The notes: generated from the letters alone by a model not told the origin. Counted from the first letter of the stretch, positions 27,447-35,897 are shown. The stretch is 64,000 nucleotides of DNA from Streptomyces sp. NBRC 110611 (GCF_001590865.1 NZ_BBUY01000002.1:429713-493712); one strand, 5' to 3'. Translations and numbers: made by a program.

Positions 27447-27863
27447 CTACTCCGTGTCCTCGCGGTCCGGCCCTGGGGTGTCACCGGAACCGCCCATTCC
27501 CCAGACCTTGAGAATCCGCTCCACCGTCTCGGGCGAGCCGTCCTGCACGGTGATCGACACGCCGTCGCGTTCGATCCGCACTTGCGGCGGGCGGGGGCGC
27601 GATCCACGCCAGGCCGCCACGGCGACCAGCAGATTCCCCAGGGCGATGACGTCGCCGAACACGACGTTCACCACCTCCAGCGCCCCGCCCATTTCTCCCT
27701 GGCCCGTGGGGGCGGCCCCGGCGGATACCTCGGCCCGGCCGCGCAGTTCCGGATCCGCGACCAGCCAGCGGTACAGCGACGCCGTCCCCTCGGCGCCGTC
27801 GCGGCCGTCGACGCCCCCGCCCGCCTCGCCGGCACTGCTCCCGAGCGTCAGCCGAATCTCCAT
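27447..27863 (-). CDS. Effector-associated constant component EACC1
   Basis: The 138-residue protein matches the EACC1 pattern: an N-terminal strand 'MEIRLTL', then 'SLYRWLVADPELRGRAEV', a hydrophobic helix pair 'GALEVVNVVFGDVIALGNLLVAVAAW' and a C-terminal beta unit 'PPQVRIERDGVSITVQDGSPETVERILKVW'. EACC1 proteins were defined by comparative genomics as small partners encoded next to effectors such as caspases in actinobacterial conflict systems; their biochemical role is not established. Here the stop is 3 bases before the caspase start, so the two form an operon. ATG 27863 is preceded by AGGGCGG; a longer frame to 27908 is less likely. Confidence 0.85.
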   Translation of the reverse strand: MEIRLTLGSSAGEAGGGVDGRDGAEGTASLYRWLVADPELRGRAEVSAGAAPTGQGEMGGALEVVNVVFGDVIALGNLLVAVAAWRGSRPRPPQVRIERDGVSITVQDGSPETVERILKVWGMGGSGDTPGPDREDTE

Positions 27864-28032
27864 CCGCCCTGATCCCCCCACCGTCGACCCTGGTCCATGG
27901 CATGGCATTTCTCATCGTAGGGGCACCACCCGCGCCCGCGCGGGCTCCTGGCGGACTACGGACACAGCCGGCGCACAGTACGGGCCGACTGCCTCCCGGA
28001 GGAGCTGCCGGCCGGATCGGCCGCGTGAGCCG

Positions 28033-29412
28033 CTACCGGATTCCGAGCTCCTTCAGAACCCGCTGCCGAGCCGGCCCCGGCCGCACCGGGAAGTAGAGGT
28101 AGCAGACACCTCCCGAACCGCTCTTGACCTTGCCTTCCGCGTCGTAGCGCTTGGTGCGCAGCCAGATGTTCTCGAATTGGTGGCGGGGGTACACACGGCG
28201 GACCGCGTGGTTGTCGGGGGAGGCCGGGTCGTTGGCGATGACGTCGCCGGCGGAGGTGAAGCCGATGACGGCCATCAGGTGGCCGGCGGTACCGTAGCCG
28301 GCTCCGTCGAGTTCGGTCTTGAGGAAGGACTGGGACGTTATCACCGGGATGCCGGCGTGGATGAGGCGCTCGGCGTCGTTGAGGGAGGCCAGGCGGGTGA
28401 CGACGCCCTGGAGGTCCCGGTAGGTGGCGGCGTAGGCGGCGTTGAAGGACCAGTTGCCGCAGCCGTCGTACTGGTAGTCGAAGGTGCGGCGGGCGGCGTG
28501 GCAGACCTGGGGGTCGGCGTAGGAGGGGTTGACCCAGGCGAGGTCGGCGGGGGTGGGCCTGCGGCCCCAGTACTCGATGACCATCTGGGACGAGGTGGGG
28601 CTGCACCAGGCCTCGCCGCCGTTGTCGTACTCCGGGTACTGGCCCTTGTGGATCTCCTGCGAGTAGCGGGGGACGGTCAGTTCACGGCCCACCAGGGCGG
28701 GCTTGGAGGCCGGGACCTCGAAGCGGTCGGGGACGTCGGAGGCCATGGCGCCGAGCCGCCAGACGGTGGGGGTGAGGCTGGTGCCGGGCTTGCGGTGGAG
28801 AGTGAGGCGGAGGGTGTACGAGGTCAGGCGGAGGCCGCTGGAGGGGGTGTCGATGGCGAAGGTGTCGGTGGAGATGCTGCTCTTGCCGTCCTTCTGGTTG
28901 TCGACGGAGGTGCGGCGGATGTCGGCGTCGGTGTCGTCGGCGGTCCAGCGGCCCATGACGTACCAGGGGGTGCGGGTGCCGTCGCTGTACCTGCCGCGCA
29001 GTTCGACGGTGATCCAGGTACCGGGCGGCGTGTGCGCGTTCCAGGAGGCGACGGCCTCGGTGGACGGGACCCCGAGGCGGTGGGCCGGGGAGGTCCAGGT
29101 GGCGTACTCCCAGGTGGTGGTGCGGCCGGTGTGCGGGTCCCGGTAGGTGGTGGTGCCCACGGGCCGGGCGAGGACGACGCCGGGGCGGGGGCCGTGGGTG
29201 ACCCGGGTGCCCCGGGCGGTGCCCTTGGTCCAGTCGGCCGCGGTGGTCCAGGTGTGCTGGTCCACGTGGTCCACGGGGCCCTCCGGGCGGCTCGGGCGGC
29301 TCGGGTGGGGTGCGGTGGCGGCCGGTGCGGCCGCGGAGGCCGGTGCGGCGGCGCCCGCCGCGGCGGCGAGCGCGGCGGCCAGGACGGTGCGCCGGGGCGC
29401 GGAGCTGGTCAT
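28033..29412 (-). CDS. Secreted C39-like cysteine peptidase
   Basis: The 459-residue protein starts with a signal of Tat type (PRRTVLAAALAAAAGAAAPASA). Residues about 45-240 form a beta-rich module 'DQHTWTTAADWTKGTARGTRV...'. The C-terminal part is a C39-like papain-fold domain with Cys270 in AWCSPTS, His378 in AGHLMAVIGF and Asp395 in ANDPAS as the presumed triad. Such Streptomyces proteins are annotated as C39 family peptidases and may process extracellular peptides; the substrate is unknown. ATG 29412 is chosen because it opens directly into the signal peptide. A much longer in-frame extension is shadow. Confidence 0.88.
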   Translation of the reverse strand: MTSSAPRRTVLAAALAAAAGAAAPASAAAPAATAPHPSRPSRPEGPVDHVDQHTWTTAADWTKGTARGTRVTHGPRPGVVLARPVGTTTYRDPHTGRTTTWEYATWTSPAHRLGVPSTEAVASWNAHTPPGTWITVELRGRYSDGTRTPWYVMGRWTADDTDADIRRTSVDNQKDGKSSISTDTFAIDTPSSGLRLTSYTLRLTLHRKPGTSLTPTVWRLGAMASDVPDRFEVPASKPALVGRELTVPRYSQEIHKGQYPEYDNGGEAWCSPTSSQMVIEYWGRRPTPADLAWVNPSYADPQVCHAARRTFDYQYDGCGNWSFNAAYAATYRDLQGVVTRLASLNDAERLIHAGIPVITSQSFLKTELDGAGYGTAGHLMAVIGFTSAGDVIANDPASPDNHAVRRVYPRHQFENIWLRTKRYDAEGKVKSGSGGVCYLYFPVRPGPARQRVLKELGIR

Positions 29413-29447
29413 GGTGGAGTCCCCCAGTCGGATGCGTGTGATCGGGT

Positions 29448-29486
29448 GTGAGGGGCGGGTGCGAGGGGCGGGTGCGAGGGGTCGGG
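29448..29486. repeat. 13-bp tandem repeat, three copies
   Basis: Units 29448-29460, 29461-29473 and 29474-29486 share G(T/C)GAGGGGCGGGT, the third with one change. They lie 36 bases upstream of the C39 peptidase start. Confidence 0.8.
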
Positions 29487-29611
29487 GTGGGCGGCGGAGG
29501 GGAATGGCGGGACGAGGGGCGGGGCGGGGGCGGGAGAGGGGTGGGAGGGGCCGTGGGTCAACTATCGCCGGTCGGGGTGTGCTTCGGAAGCGGGTGCGGC
29601 GCGCGTCGCGG

Positions 29612-29703
29612 CGGCAATATCGCGCTGATCCCGACGGCGGTATCACGGTGATCGCTACGGCGGTATCGCGGCGATCGCGGCGGCGGTATCGCGGTGACAG
29701 CGG
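29612..29703. repeat. 23-bp tandem repeat, four copies
   Basis: Four directly adjacent 23-bp units start at 29612, 29635, 29658 and 29681, sharing CGGCGGTATCGCGGTGATC with drift. The period is exact. They lie 73 bases before the uridine-kinase-like start. There are no spacers, so this is not CRISPR; iterated operator or slippage are both possible. Confidence 0.85.
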
Positions 29704-29775
29704 CGTGGCGGGGTGTGGATGGGTGTGGGCCACTCGCGCGGCCGGGGGTGCGGGGCGGCGGCGTACGCTGGCGGG

Positions 29776-30372
29776 ATGACTGGCGGGATGACGGGTGACC
29801 TGGCCTGGCTCGCCGCGCGGCTGCGCGCGCTGCCGCCCTCCTGCGGGCCGGTGCGGCTGATCGCCGTGGACGGGCATGCCGGGTCGGGCAAGAGCACCTT
29901 CGCCGGGCGGCTGGCGGAGGCGCTGGGCGGCGCCCCGGTGGTGCACACCGATGACCTCGCCACCCATGAGGAGCTGTTCGCGTGGAGCGGCCGGTTCGGG
30001 GCGCAGGTGCTGGAGCCGCTGTCCCGGGGGGAGACCGCGCGGTACGAGATCTACGACTGGGCGCGCGGGGAGTTCAACGAGGCGCGTGAGCTGGCGCCCG
30101 CGCCGGTCGTGCTGGTCGAGGGCGTCGGCACGGGCCGGCGGGCCATCCGGCCCTATCTGGCCTGCCTGTTGTGGATGGAACTGGCGCGCGAACATTCCTG
30201 GGAAAGGGGTCAACTCCGGGATGGACCGGACCTCTCCGCGTTCTGGAGTGGCTGGATTCCGGCGGAGCGCGCGCACTTCGCGGTGGATCCTTCGCGCCCG
30301 TACGCCGATTTCCTGGTGCGCCAGGGGCGGATGGGGTACGAGGTACGCATGAGGCCTTCCGCGACGCCATGA
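29776..30372 (+). CDS. Uridine kinase-like P-loop NTPase
   Basis: The 198-residue protein has a P-loop 'VDGHAGSGKSTFAGRLAEAL' and a second acidic motif 'VVHTDDLATHEEL', then 'PAPVVLVEGVGTGRRAIRPYL', the arrangement of the uridine kinase/phosphoribulokinase family. It probably phosphorylates a nucleoside or other small substrate, but the substrate-binding region is not diagnostic and many such Streptomyces proteins are uncharacterised. Two start candidates, ATG 29776 and ATG 29788, differ by four residues (MTGG repeat). Confidence 0.8.
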   Translation: MTGGMTGDLAWLAARLRALPPSCGPVRLIAVDGHAGSGKSTFAGRLAEALGGAPVVHTDDLATHEELFAWSGRFGAQVLEPLSRGETARYEIYDWARGEFNEARELAPAPVVLVEGVGTGRRAIRPYLACLLWMELAREHSWERGQLRDGPDLSAFWSGWIPAERAHFAVDPSRPYADFLVRQGRMGYEVRMRPSATP

Positions 30373-30459
30373 TCGGCCCCACAGTTCACGCTCCGTAGCA
30401 GAGAGTGGCCAGTACCCCGCTTGCGGACGACAGGGACCCGCCGAGTGCTCCAACTCGGC

Positions 30460-30489
30460 TTGACCTGGGGGGCGTACAGGACTTACGTT
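30460..30489 (+). promoter_or_regulatory. Candidate vegetative promoter
   Basis: TTGACC (30460-30465) and TACGTT (30484-30489) are 18 bases apart, fitting the HrdB-type consensus of Streptomyces (TTGACN and TAnnnT). Predicted transcription would start near 30496, immediately before two hairpins. Confidence 0.55.
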
Positions 30490-30495
30490 CTCAAT

Positions 30496-30571
30496 GTGCG
30501 GTTCAACGGACCGCCCGCAGATGCGAAGCCCCCGGTTGTTCCCCCGTGATCGGGGGCTTCGTTCTGTGTAA
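30496..30571 (+). ncRNA. Putative short RNA or attenuated leader with terminator
   Basis: After the promoter, GCGGT and ACCGC (30498-30502 and 30510-30514) enclose a 7-nt loop. A perfect 11-bp hairpin follows (30524-30534 with 30551-30561), then TTCTGTGT. A 16-codon ORF, MRSPRLFPRDRGLRSV, runs from ATG 30521 to TAA 30571 and contains the whole hairpin. The transcript would be about 75 nt. Whether it acts as an RNA, a leader peptide or an attenuator for the ATPase gene 285 bases downstream cannot be decided from sequence. Confidence 0.35.
30524..30561 (+). terminator. Perfect 11-bp hairpin terminator
   Basis: CGAAGCCCCCG pairs with CGGGGGCTTCG across a 16-nt loop and is followed by a T-rich stretch. 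It is the best intrinsic terminator in this region. Confidence 0.7.
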
Positions 30572-30855
30572 AACCATCTCGCGCCGCCGCCTCGTGCCGC
30601 TTCCCCCTCACCCTGGGTCACCGCACTCTTCGCGCCGTGGCGCTGCGTCAAAACATCTGCTCCCGGTCCACTCTTGCCCCGTGCCGCCCTCTACGGCCTG
30701 CGGCGATCCCGCGGGTACCATGCGAGTCTGTGCCACCGCAGGCCAGGGGACTCCCATGCGCGGCGAGGTCAACTCCCGTACGCCGCACGCCCGTTCCCAA
30801 GGCGCGGCCGGCGCGCGCCCGGCGGCACACACGGGGGACGGTTGTGGGGGGACGG

Positions 30856-32742
30856 ATGGAATTCGGAACTCAGGGTTCGCCCGCCCCGGCCGAGCTCGCC
30901 TGGCTGCGTGCGCTCGACGCCTACACGGTCGGCGCGTATCCGCAGGCGGAGGAGGAGTTCCGGGCCGCGGTGCGGCTCGACCCGTCGATGGCCGACGCCT
31001 GGCTCGGGCTGCACGCCCTGCGCGCCGACACCGCCACCGCGCTGCTGCGGATGCACCGGCACCGCGACCGCTTCGGCGAGATGCGCACCCGCCACCGACG
31101 GTCCCTCAATTCCTGGTACTGGCTGGGCTGGTGGGTCCAGCCGGTGCTGGAGACCCCCCGCGACCTGCTGCTGGCGCACGCCTCGCACTGGCTCGACGGC
31201 CGCCATGTCGCCGAACTGGACCAGGCGCTGGCCGGCTGCCCGCCGGTCGACACCGACCCCCAGGTGCGCTTTCTGCACGCCTGCCGGGCCTACCTCGTCA
31301 AGGACTGGGAGCAGCTCGTACGGCACACCGAGCCGCTGCTGAACGACCCCGTACTGGGCATCGAGGCCGGGCTGTTCGGCGGGATGGCGCGGGTGCGGCT
31401 GGAGATGTACGGGCAGGCCGAGCCGCTGCTGTCGGCCGCGCTGATGCGGTGCCGCAGCGAGCAGCCGCAGCGCAAGGAGCTGCGGTACTGGCTCGCCCGG
31501 GCGCACGAGGGGACGGGGCGCAGCGCCGCGGCCCTCCCCCTCTACCGGGCGGTGCACCGCGTGGACCCGGCCTTCATGGACACCGCGGCCCGGCTCGCCG
31601 CGATCGCCGACGTGGACGGGCTGGACGAGGGCGCGGGCCTCGCGACGGTCTCCGCGTCCGGGCTCGGCCAGGAGGCCGGCGGCGATCCGGACCCGCTGGC
31701 ACCGCTCGACCCGGTCGACGGCCGGGAGCTGCTGGCGTCCGGCGAGGCGGAGGGGCCGAACGCCGAGGCGAGCGGCGGCGCACCGGCCTGCGGCGACCCC
31801 ACGGTCCGGGCCAGAGCCGCGGTCCCGGGGCCGCGGGGCACCGAGCGGCTGCCCGCCGGGCCCGCCGACCCGGTCCTGCTGGAGAAGGCGCTCGCGGAGC
31901 TGGAGCGGATGGTCGGCATGGAGCCGGTCAAGCGTCAGGTGCGGGCGCTGTCGGCGCAGTTGCGGATGGCACGGCTGCGGGCGGGCCAGGGGCTGCCGGT
32001 GCAGCCGCCGAAACGGCACTTCGTCTTCTCCGGGCCGTCCGGCACCGGCAAGACGACCGTGGCCAGGATATTGGGGCGGGTCTTCTACGCGCTGGGGCTG
32101 CTCGGCGGCGACCATCTCGTGGAGGCCCAACGGTCGGACCTGGTCGGCGAGTTCCTCGGCCAGACCGCGGTGAAGGCGAATGAGCTGATCGACTCCGCGC
32201 TGGGCGGGGTGCTCTTCGTCGACGAGGCGTACAGCCTGTCCAACTCCGGCTACAGCAAGGGCGACGCGTACGGCGACGAGGCGCTCCAGGTGCTGCTCAA
32301 GCGCGCCGAGGACAACCGCGACCGGCTGGTGGTGATCCTGGCGGGCTATCCGGAGGGAATGGACCGGCTGCTGGCCGCCAACCCCGGACTGTCCTCCCGC
32401 TTCACCAGCCGGGTGGACTTCCCCAGTTACCGGCCGCCGGAGCTGACCGCCATCGGTGAGGTACTGGCCGCCGAGAACGGCGACCGCTGGGACGAGGAGG
32501 CCCTGGAGGAACTCGCCAGCATCAGCGCCCATGTCGTCGAGGAGGGCTGGATCGACGAGCTCGGCAACGGCCGCTTCCTGCGCACCCTCTATGAAAAGAG
32601 CTGCGCCTACCGCGACCTGCGCCTGTCCACCTGGCGGGGCACACCGGCCCGTGACGACCTGGCCACCCTGCGGCTGCCGGACCTGATACAGGCCTACGGC
32701 GAGGTCCTGTCGGGCCGGGGGCCGGACAGCCCGGGGCGGTGA
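30856..32742 (+). CDS. TPR-AAA ATPase, EccA/CbbX-like
   Basis: The 628-residue protein has a helical TPR-like N-terminal half (about 15-250), an Ala/Gly-rich linker (about 255-335) and a C-terminal CbxX/CfxQ-type AAA domain. The ATPase motifs are Walker A 'GPSGTGKTT' (393-401), Walker B 'VLFVDEAYSL', sensor 'VVILAGYPEGMDRLLAANPGLSSRF' and the arginine finger region. This layout is that of EccA of type VII secretion systems, but no Ecc or Esx gene is in the window, so a secretion role is only suggested. ATG 30856 is preceded by GGGGGGAC; an in-frame GTG four codons upstream is also possible. Confidence 0.85.
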   Translation: MEFGTQGSPAPAELAWLRALDAYTVGAYPQAEEEFRAAVRLDPSMADAWLGLHALRADTATALLRMHRHRDRFGEMRTRHRRSLNSWYWLGWWVQPVLETPRDLLLAHASHWLDGRHVAELDQALAGCPPVDTDPQVRFLHACRAYLVKDWEQLVRHTEPLLNDPVLGIEAGLFGGMARVRLEMYGQAEPLLSAALMRCRSEQPQRKELRYWLARAHEGTGRSAAALPLYRAVHRVDPAFMDTAARLAAIADVDGLDEGAGLATVSASGLGQEAGGDPDPLAPLDPVDGRELLASGEAEGPNAEASGGAPACGDPTVRARAAVPGPRGTERLPAGPADPVLLEKALAELERMVGMEPVKRQVRALSAQLRMARLRAGQGLPVQPPKRHFVFSGPSGTGKTTVARILGRVFYALGLLGGDHLVEAQRSDLVGEFLGQTAVKANELIDSALGGVLFVDEAYSLSNSGYSKGDAYGDEALQVLLKRAEDNRDRLVVILAGYPEGMDRLLAANPGLSSRFTSRVDFPSYRPPELTAIGEVLAAENGDRWDEEALEELASISAHVVEEGWIDELGNGRFLRTLYEKSCAYRDLRLSTWRGTPARDDLATLRLPDLIQAYGEVLSGRGPDSPGR

Positions 32743-32777
32743 CGCCTCGGGCTGCCGCGGCCCCGTAGTTCACGATC

Positions 32778-33908
32778 TCAGCCGGCCAGTGCGCGGTCCT
32801 CCGCCGGGCGCATGGCCTCCCCGCGCGGCTCGGTGATCCGCTCCCCCGGGCCCCGCCGCTCCCTGCGGACGGCCGGCGTCCGGCGGTGGGACGGATCGCG
32901 GACCTCGCCGACCAGCATCTCCAGCACGTCCTCCAGGGCGACCAGCCCGAGCACCCGGCCCGACCCGTCGGCGACCGCCGCCAGGTGGGAGGCGGCCCGG
33001 CGCATCGCCGTCAGGGCGTCGTCCAGGGGGAGCTCGGCGCGCAGCGTGGCCATCGGGTGCCAGATCCGCTGGGGCACCGCACGGTCCCGGTCCTCGAGGT
33101 CGAGGACGTCCTTGACGTGCAGATAGCCCATGTACGCCCCGCCGGGCGCACACACCGGGAAGCGCGAGTAGCCGGTCCGTACGGTCAGCTCCTCCACCTG
33201 GCGGGGCGTCACCGTCGGCTCGACGGTGATCAGGCCCGCCGGGTCGAGGAGGACGTCGGTGACGGGGCGGCTGCCCAGCACCAGGGCGTCGGCGAGGCGC
33301 TCCTGGGCGGCCGGTTCGAGCAGGCCCGCCTGCCCCGCGTCCTCGACGAGGTGGGTCAGCTGCTCGCTGGTGAAGACCGCCTCGACCTCGTCCTTCGGTT
33401 CGACGCGGAAGAGCCGCAGCACCCCGTGGGCGCAGGCCCCGAGCAGGGCCGTGACCGGGCGGCACAGCCGGGCGAAGGCGACCAGGCCCGGGCTGAACCA
33501 CAGGGCGGTTTTCTCCGGCGCGGCCATCGCCAGGTTCTTGGGGACCATCTCGCCGATGAGGAGGTGGAGGAAGACCACCAGCGCCAGGGCGATGACATAG
33601 CCGAGCGGGTGGATCAGCGGGGCGGGCAGGCTCACCGCCTCGAAGAGCGGTTCCAGGAGGCGGGCGACGGTCGGTTCGGCCACCGCGCCCAGTGTCAGGG
33701 AGCAGACGGTGATGCCGAACTGGGCGGCCGCCATCATCTGCGGGAGGTTCTCCAGCCCGTGCAGCACCTGCCGGGCCCGGGCGGAACCCTCCGTCGCCAG
33801 CGGTTCGATCTGCGAACGGCGGACCGAGACCAGCGCGAACTCGGCGCCGACGAAGAAGCCGTTGACGAGGACCAGGAGTATTGCGAAGAGCAGCTGGGCC
33901 AGGGTCAT
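32778..33908 (-). CDS. CNNM/CorC-type (hemolysin family) membrane protein, second gene of pair
   Basis: The 376-residue protein has a DUF21/CNNM membrane domain (about 1-185, beginning 'LAQLLFAILLVLVNGFFVGAEFALV') followed by a CBS pair (about 200-335, 'VTDVLLDPAGLITVEPTVTPRQVEEL', 'LGLVALEDVLEMLVGEVRD'). The family includes Mg2+/Co2+ efflux and homeostasis proteins (CorC, MpfA); 'hemolysin' is a historical name. The C-terminal transporter-associated CorC_HlyC domain of about 80 residues seen in its neighbour is replaced by a short basic tail. Its ATG overlaps the stop of the upstream paralogue (ATGA). Confidence 0.9.
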   Translation of the reverse strand: MTLAQLLFAILLVLVNGFFVGAEFALVSVRRSQIEPLATEGSARARQVLHGLENLPQMMAAAQFGITVCSLTLGAVAEPTVARLLEPLFEAVSLPAPLIHPLGYVIALALVVFLHLLIGEMVPKNLAMAAPEKTALWFSPGLVAFARLCRPVTALLGACAHGVLRLFRVEPKDEVEAVFTSEQLTHLVEDAGQAGLLEPAAQERLADALVLGSRPVTDVLLDPAGLITVEPTVTPRQVEELTVRTGYSRFPVCAPGGAYMGYLHVKDVLDLEDRDRAVPQRIWHPMATLRAELPLDDALTAMRRAASHLAAVADGSGRVLGLVALEDVLEMLVGEVRDPSHRRTPAVRRERRGPGERITEPRGEAMRPAEDRALAG

Positions 33909-35266
33909 CGGGACACCTCCGCAGCGGCCGCGGCGGGCTCGCGCAGCGCGGACGGGGTGACCGTCGCGGTCCGGACGAGCCTTATCCGCTCGGCGCGGTG
34001 GTGCGAGACCAGCCGCACCCGCAGCCGCCAGCCGTCGAGTTCCGCGGTGTCGCCGGGGGCCGGGATCCGGCCGAGTATGTGGGCCACCAGCCCGGCCACC
34101 GTCTCGTACGGCCCGTCCGGGGCCTGCAGGCCGATCCTCCGCAGGGTGTCCACCCGGCAGCCGCCGTCGGCGTCCCAGGCGGGGCGGCCTTCCTCGGGCG
34201 GGGCCTGGCCCAGTTCCGGCAGGTCCACACCGTCGTGCTCGTCACGGACCTCACCGACCAGTTCCTCGATGATGTCCTCCAGCGTGACCACACCGGCGGT
34301 GCCGCCGTACTCGTCGACGACCACCGCTATCGGCTGTTCGCTGCGCAGCCGTTCCAGCAGCGGCTGCACCGGCAGCGTCTCGGGCACCAGCAGCGGCGGC
34401 ACCGCGATCCGGGCCGCCGGGGTGCGCAGCCGGTCGTGCGCCGGGACGGCCAGCGCGTCCTTGAGGTGCACCATGCCGACGACCTCGTCGAGGCGGGTGC
34501 GGTAGACGGGGAAGCGGGACAGGCCGGTGGCGCGGGTGAGGTTCACCACGTCCTCGGCGGTCGCGGTGTCCTGCAGGGCGCTGACCCGTACCCGGGGCGT
34601 CATCACGTTCTCCGCGGTCAGCTCGCCCAGCGAGAGGGTGCGGACGAAGAGGTCGGCGGTGTCCTGCTCGATGGCGCCGGCCCGGGCCGAGTGCCGGGCC
34701 AGCGAGACCAGTTCGCCGGGGGTGCGGGCGGAGGCCAGCTCATCGGTCGGCTGCACGCCCAGCATGCGGACGAGCCGGTTGGCGACGGTGTTCAGCAGGG
34801 TGATCACCGGGCGGAAGAAGCCGGAGAAGACCCGCTGCGGGCCGGCCACGAAGCGGGCGACCGGCAGCGGCCGGGAGACCGCCCAGTTCTTGGGCACCAG
34901 CTCGCCGATGACCATCTGGACGGCGGACGCCAGCAGCATCCCGATCGCGACGGCGACGCCCGGCACCACGGCCGCGGGCAGACCGGCCGCGTGCAGCGGG
35001 CCGGACAGCAGCTCGGCCAGCGCGGGCTCGGCGAGCATGCCGACGACCAAAGAGGTGATCGTGATGCCGAGTTGGGTGCCGGAGAGCTGGAAGGAGAGTT
35101 CGCGCAGCGCGGAGACGACGGTGCGGGCGCGGCGGTCGCCGCCGGCCGCGGCGCGTTCGGCGTCCGCCTTCTCGACGGTGACGAGGCCGAACTCGGCGGC
35201 GACGAAGAAACCGTTGGCCAGGATCAGCACAAGGGCCGCCGCGAGCAGCAGCAGAGGGCCGGTCAT
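33905..35266 (-). CDS. CNNM/CorC-type (hemolysin family) membrane protein, first gene of pair
   Basis: The 453-residue protein is a complete three-part member: CNNM membrane domain (about 1-190, 'LVLILANGFFVAAEFGLVTVEKADAER'), CBS pair (about 210-340, 'VMTPRVRVSALQDTATAEDVV', 'YGGTAGVVTLEDIIEELVGEV') and the C-terminal CorC_HlyC domain ('ETVAGLVAHILGRIPAPGDTAEL'). A role in divalent cation homeostasis is inferred from family members. It is translationally coupled to the paralogue downstream, a pairing common in actinobacteria, suggesting a heteromer. Confidence 0.92.
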   Translation of the reverse strand: MTGPLLLLAAALVLILANGFFVAAEFGLVTVEKADAERAAAGGDRRARTVVSALRELSFQLSGTQLGITITSLVVGMLAEPALAELLSGPLHAAGLPAAVVPGVAVAIGMLLASAVQMVIGELVPKNWAVSRPLPVARFVAGPQRVFSGFFRPVITLLNTVANRLVRMLGVQPTDELASARTPGELVSLARHSARAGAIEQDTADLFVRTLSLGELTAENVMTPRVRVSALQDTATAEDVVNLTRATGLSRFPVYRTRLDEVVGMVHLKDALAVPAHDRLRTPAARIAVPPLLVPETLPVQPLLERLRSEQPIAVVVDEYGGTAGVVTLEDIIEELVGEVRDEHDGVDLPELGQAPPEEGRPAWDADGGCRVDTLRRIGLQAPDGPYETVAGLVAHILGRIPAPGDTAELDGWRLRVRLVSHHRAERIRLVRTATVTPSALREPAAAAAEVSR

Positions 35267-35432
35267 GCCGCCGCCCCCGTCGTATGCGGAGGGGCGGCGC
35301 AGGTACTACAGGACGATCCGTCCATTGCCGGAGGGATTCACTCCTCGGGTCGCGGTGGGCCCACTGAGGGGCGGGGCACACGAGCGCGCCCCGGAGAACA
35401 GAGTAAACATCAGGGTCCGGGATACGGCAGGC

Positions 35433-35897
35433 TCACCGGGCCGTGTGGTCCAGCACACCATGCTTCTCGGTGAGGTCGCGCAGCGCGCGGGCGTCGCGGA
35501 TGGCCTGGTCCCGGGCGATCCCGGGCTGGATGCCCATGGCGGGCAGGCTGGTGCCGTCGGCGAGGTCGAGGTGGACCCAGGGGTCGCCGGGCCGGAGGTT
35601 GACCCGGACGACCTGGGCCCAGGCGAGCTCGCGCTTGGTGGTGAGGTTGACCACGGTGACCCCGTCCTGGCGCGCGACCACCTTGGGGCGGCTGAGCAGC
35701 AGGAGGACGGCCCCCACCAGCAGTCCGGTGACGATGAAGCTGAGCCGCTCGCCGCCGCTCAGCTCCGGCAGCGCCAGCGCGATCGCCGTGAGGGCGGCCA
35801 GCTGGGCGAGGGCGACGGCGTAGAGGACCACCCGGGTACGGGTCGGCCGGAAGGTCACCGGGAGGCTGGGCAGCGAAGCCTGGGGTACCGCGGACAC
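35433..35897 (-). CDS. PH-domain membrane protein
   Basis: The 154-residue protein has two hydrophobic helices (about 24-70) followed by a bacterial PH-like domain ('KVVARQDGVTVVNLTTKRELAWAQVVRVNLRPGDPWVHLDLADGTSLPAMGIQ'). It lies 88 bases downstream of hisG on the same strand, an arrangement frequent in Streptomyces, but no link to histidine synthesis is known. The function is unknown. Confidence 0.85.
   Translation of the reverse strand: MSAVPQASLPSLPVTFRPTRTRVVLYAVALAQLAALTAIALALPELSGGERLSFIVTGLLVGAVLLLLSRPKVVARQDGVTVVNLTTKRELAWAQVVRVNLRPGDPWVHLDLADGTSLPAMGIQPGIARDQAIRDARALRDLTEKHGVLDHTAR

Larger units (their letters stand above)
29413..29775. other. 363-base intergenic region with two tandem repeat blocks
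   Basis: This divergent region between the peptidase and the uridine-kinase-like gene has no convincing ORF. It holds a strongly purine-rich plus strand from about 29440 to 29555 and two repeat blocks listed separately. Confidence 0.6.
30373..30855. other. 483-base intergenic region with short-transcript signals
   Basis: No gene-sized ORF of plausible composition is seen. The region is lower in GC than its surroundings and contains a promoter-like pair, two hairpins and a short leader ORF (listed separately), then about 280 bases before the ATPase start without further recognisable elements. Confidence 0.6.

Noticed and set aside
29612..29703. Regular 23-bp repeats suggested a CRISPR array
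   Set aside because: The units are contiguous with no unique spacers, and no cas genes are present.
30496..30571. A 5-bp stem with 7-nt loop resembled a tRNA T-arm
   Set aside because: No acceptor, D or anticodon arms and no CCA-adjacent pairing could be found around it; the loop lacks TTCGA/TTCAA in the right register.
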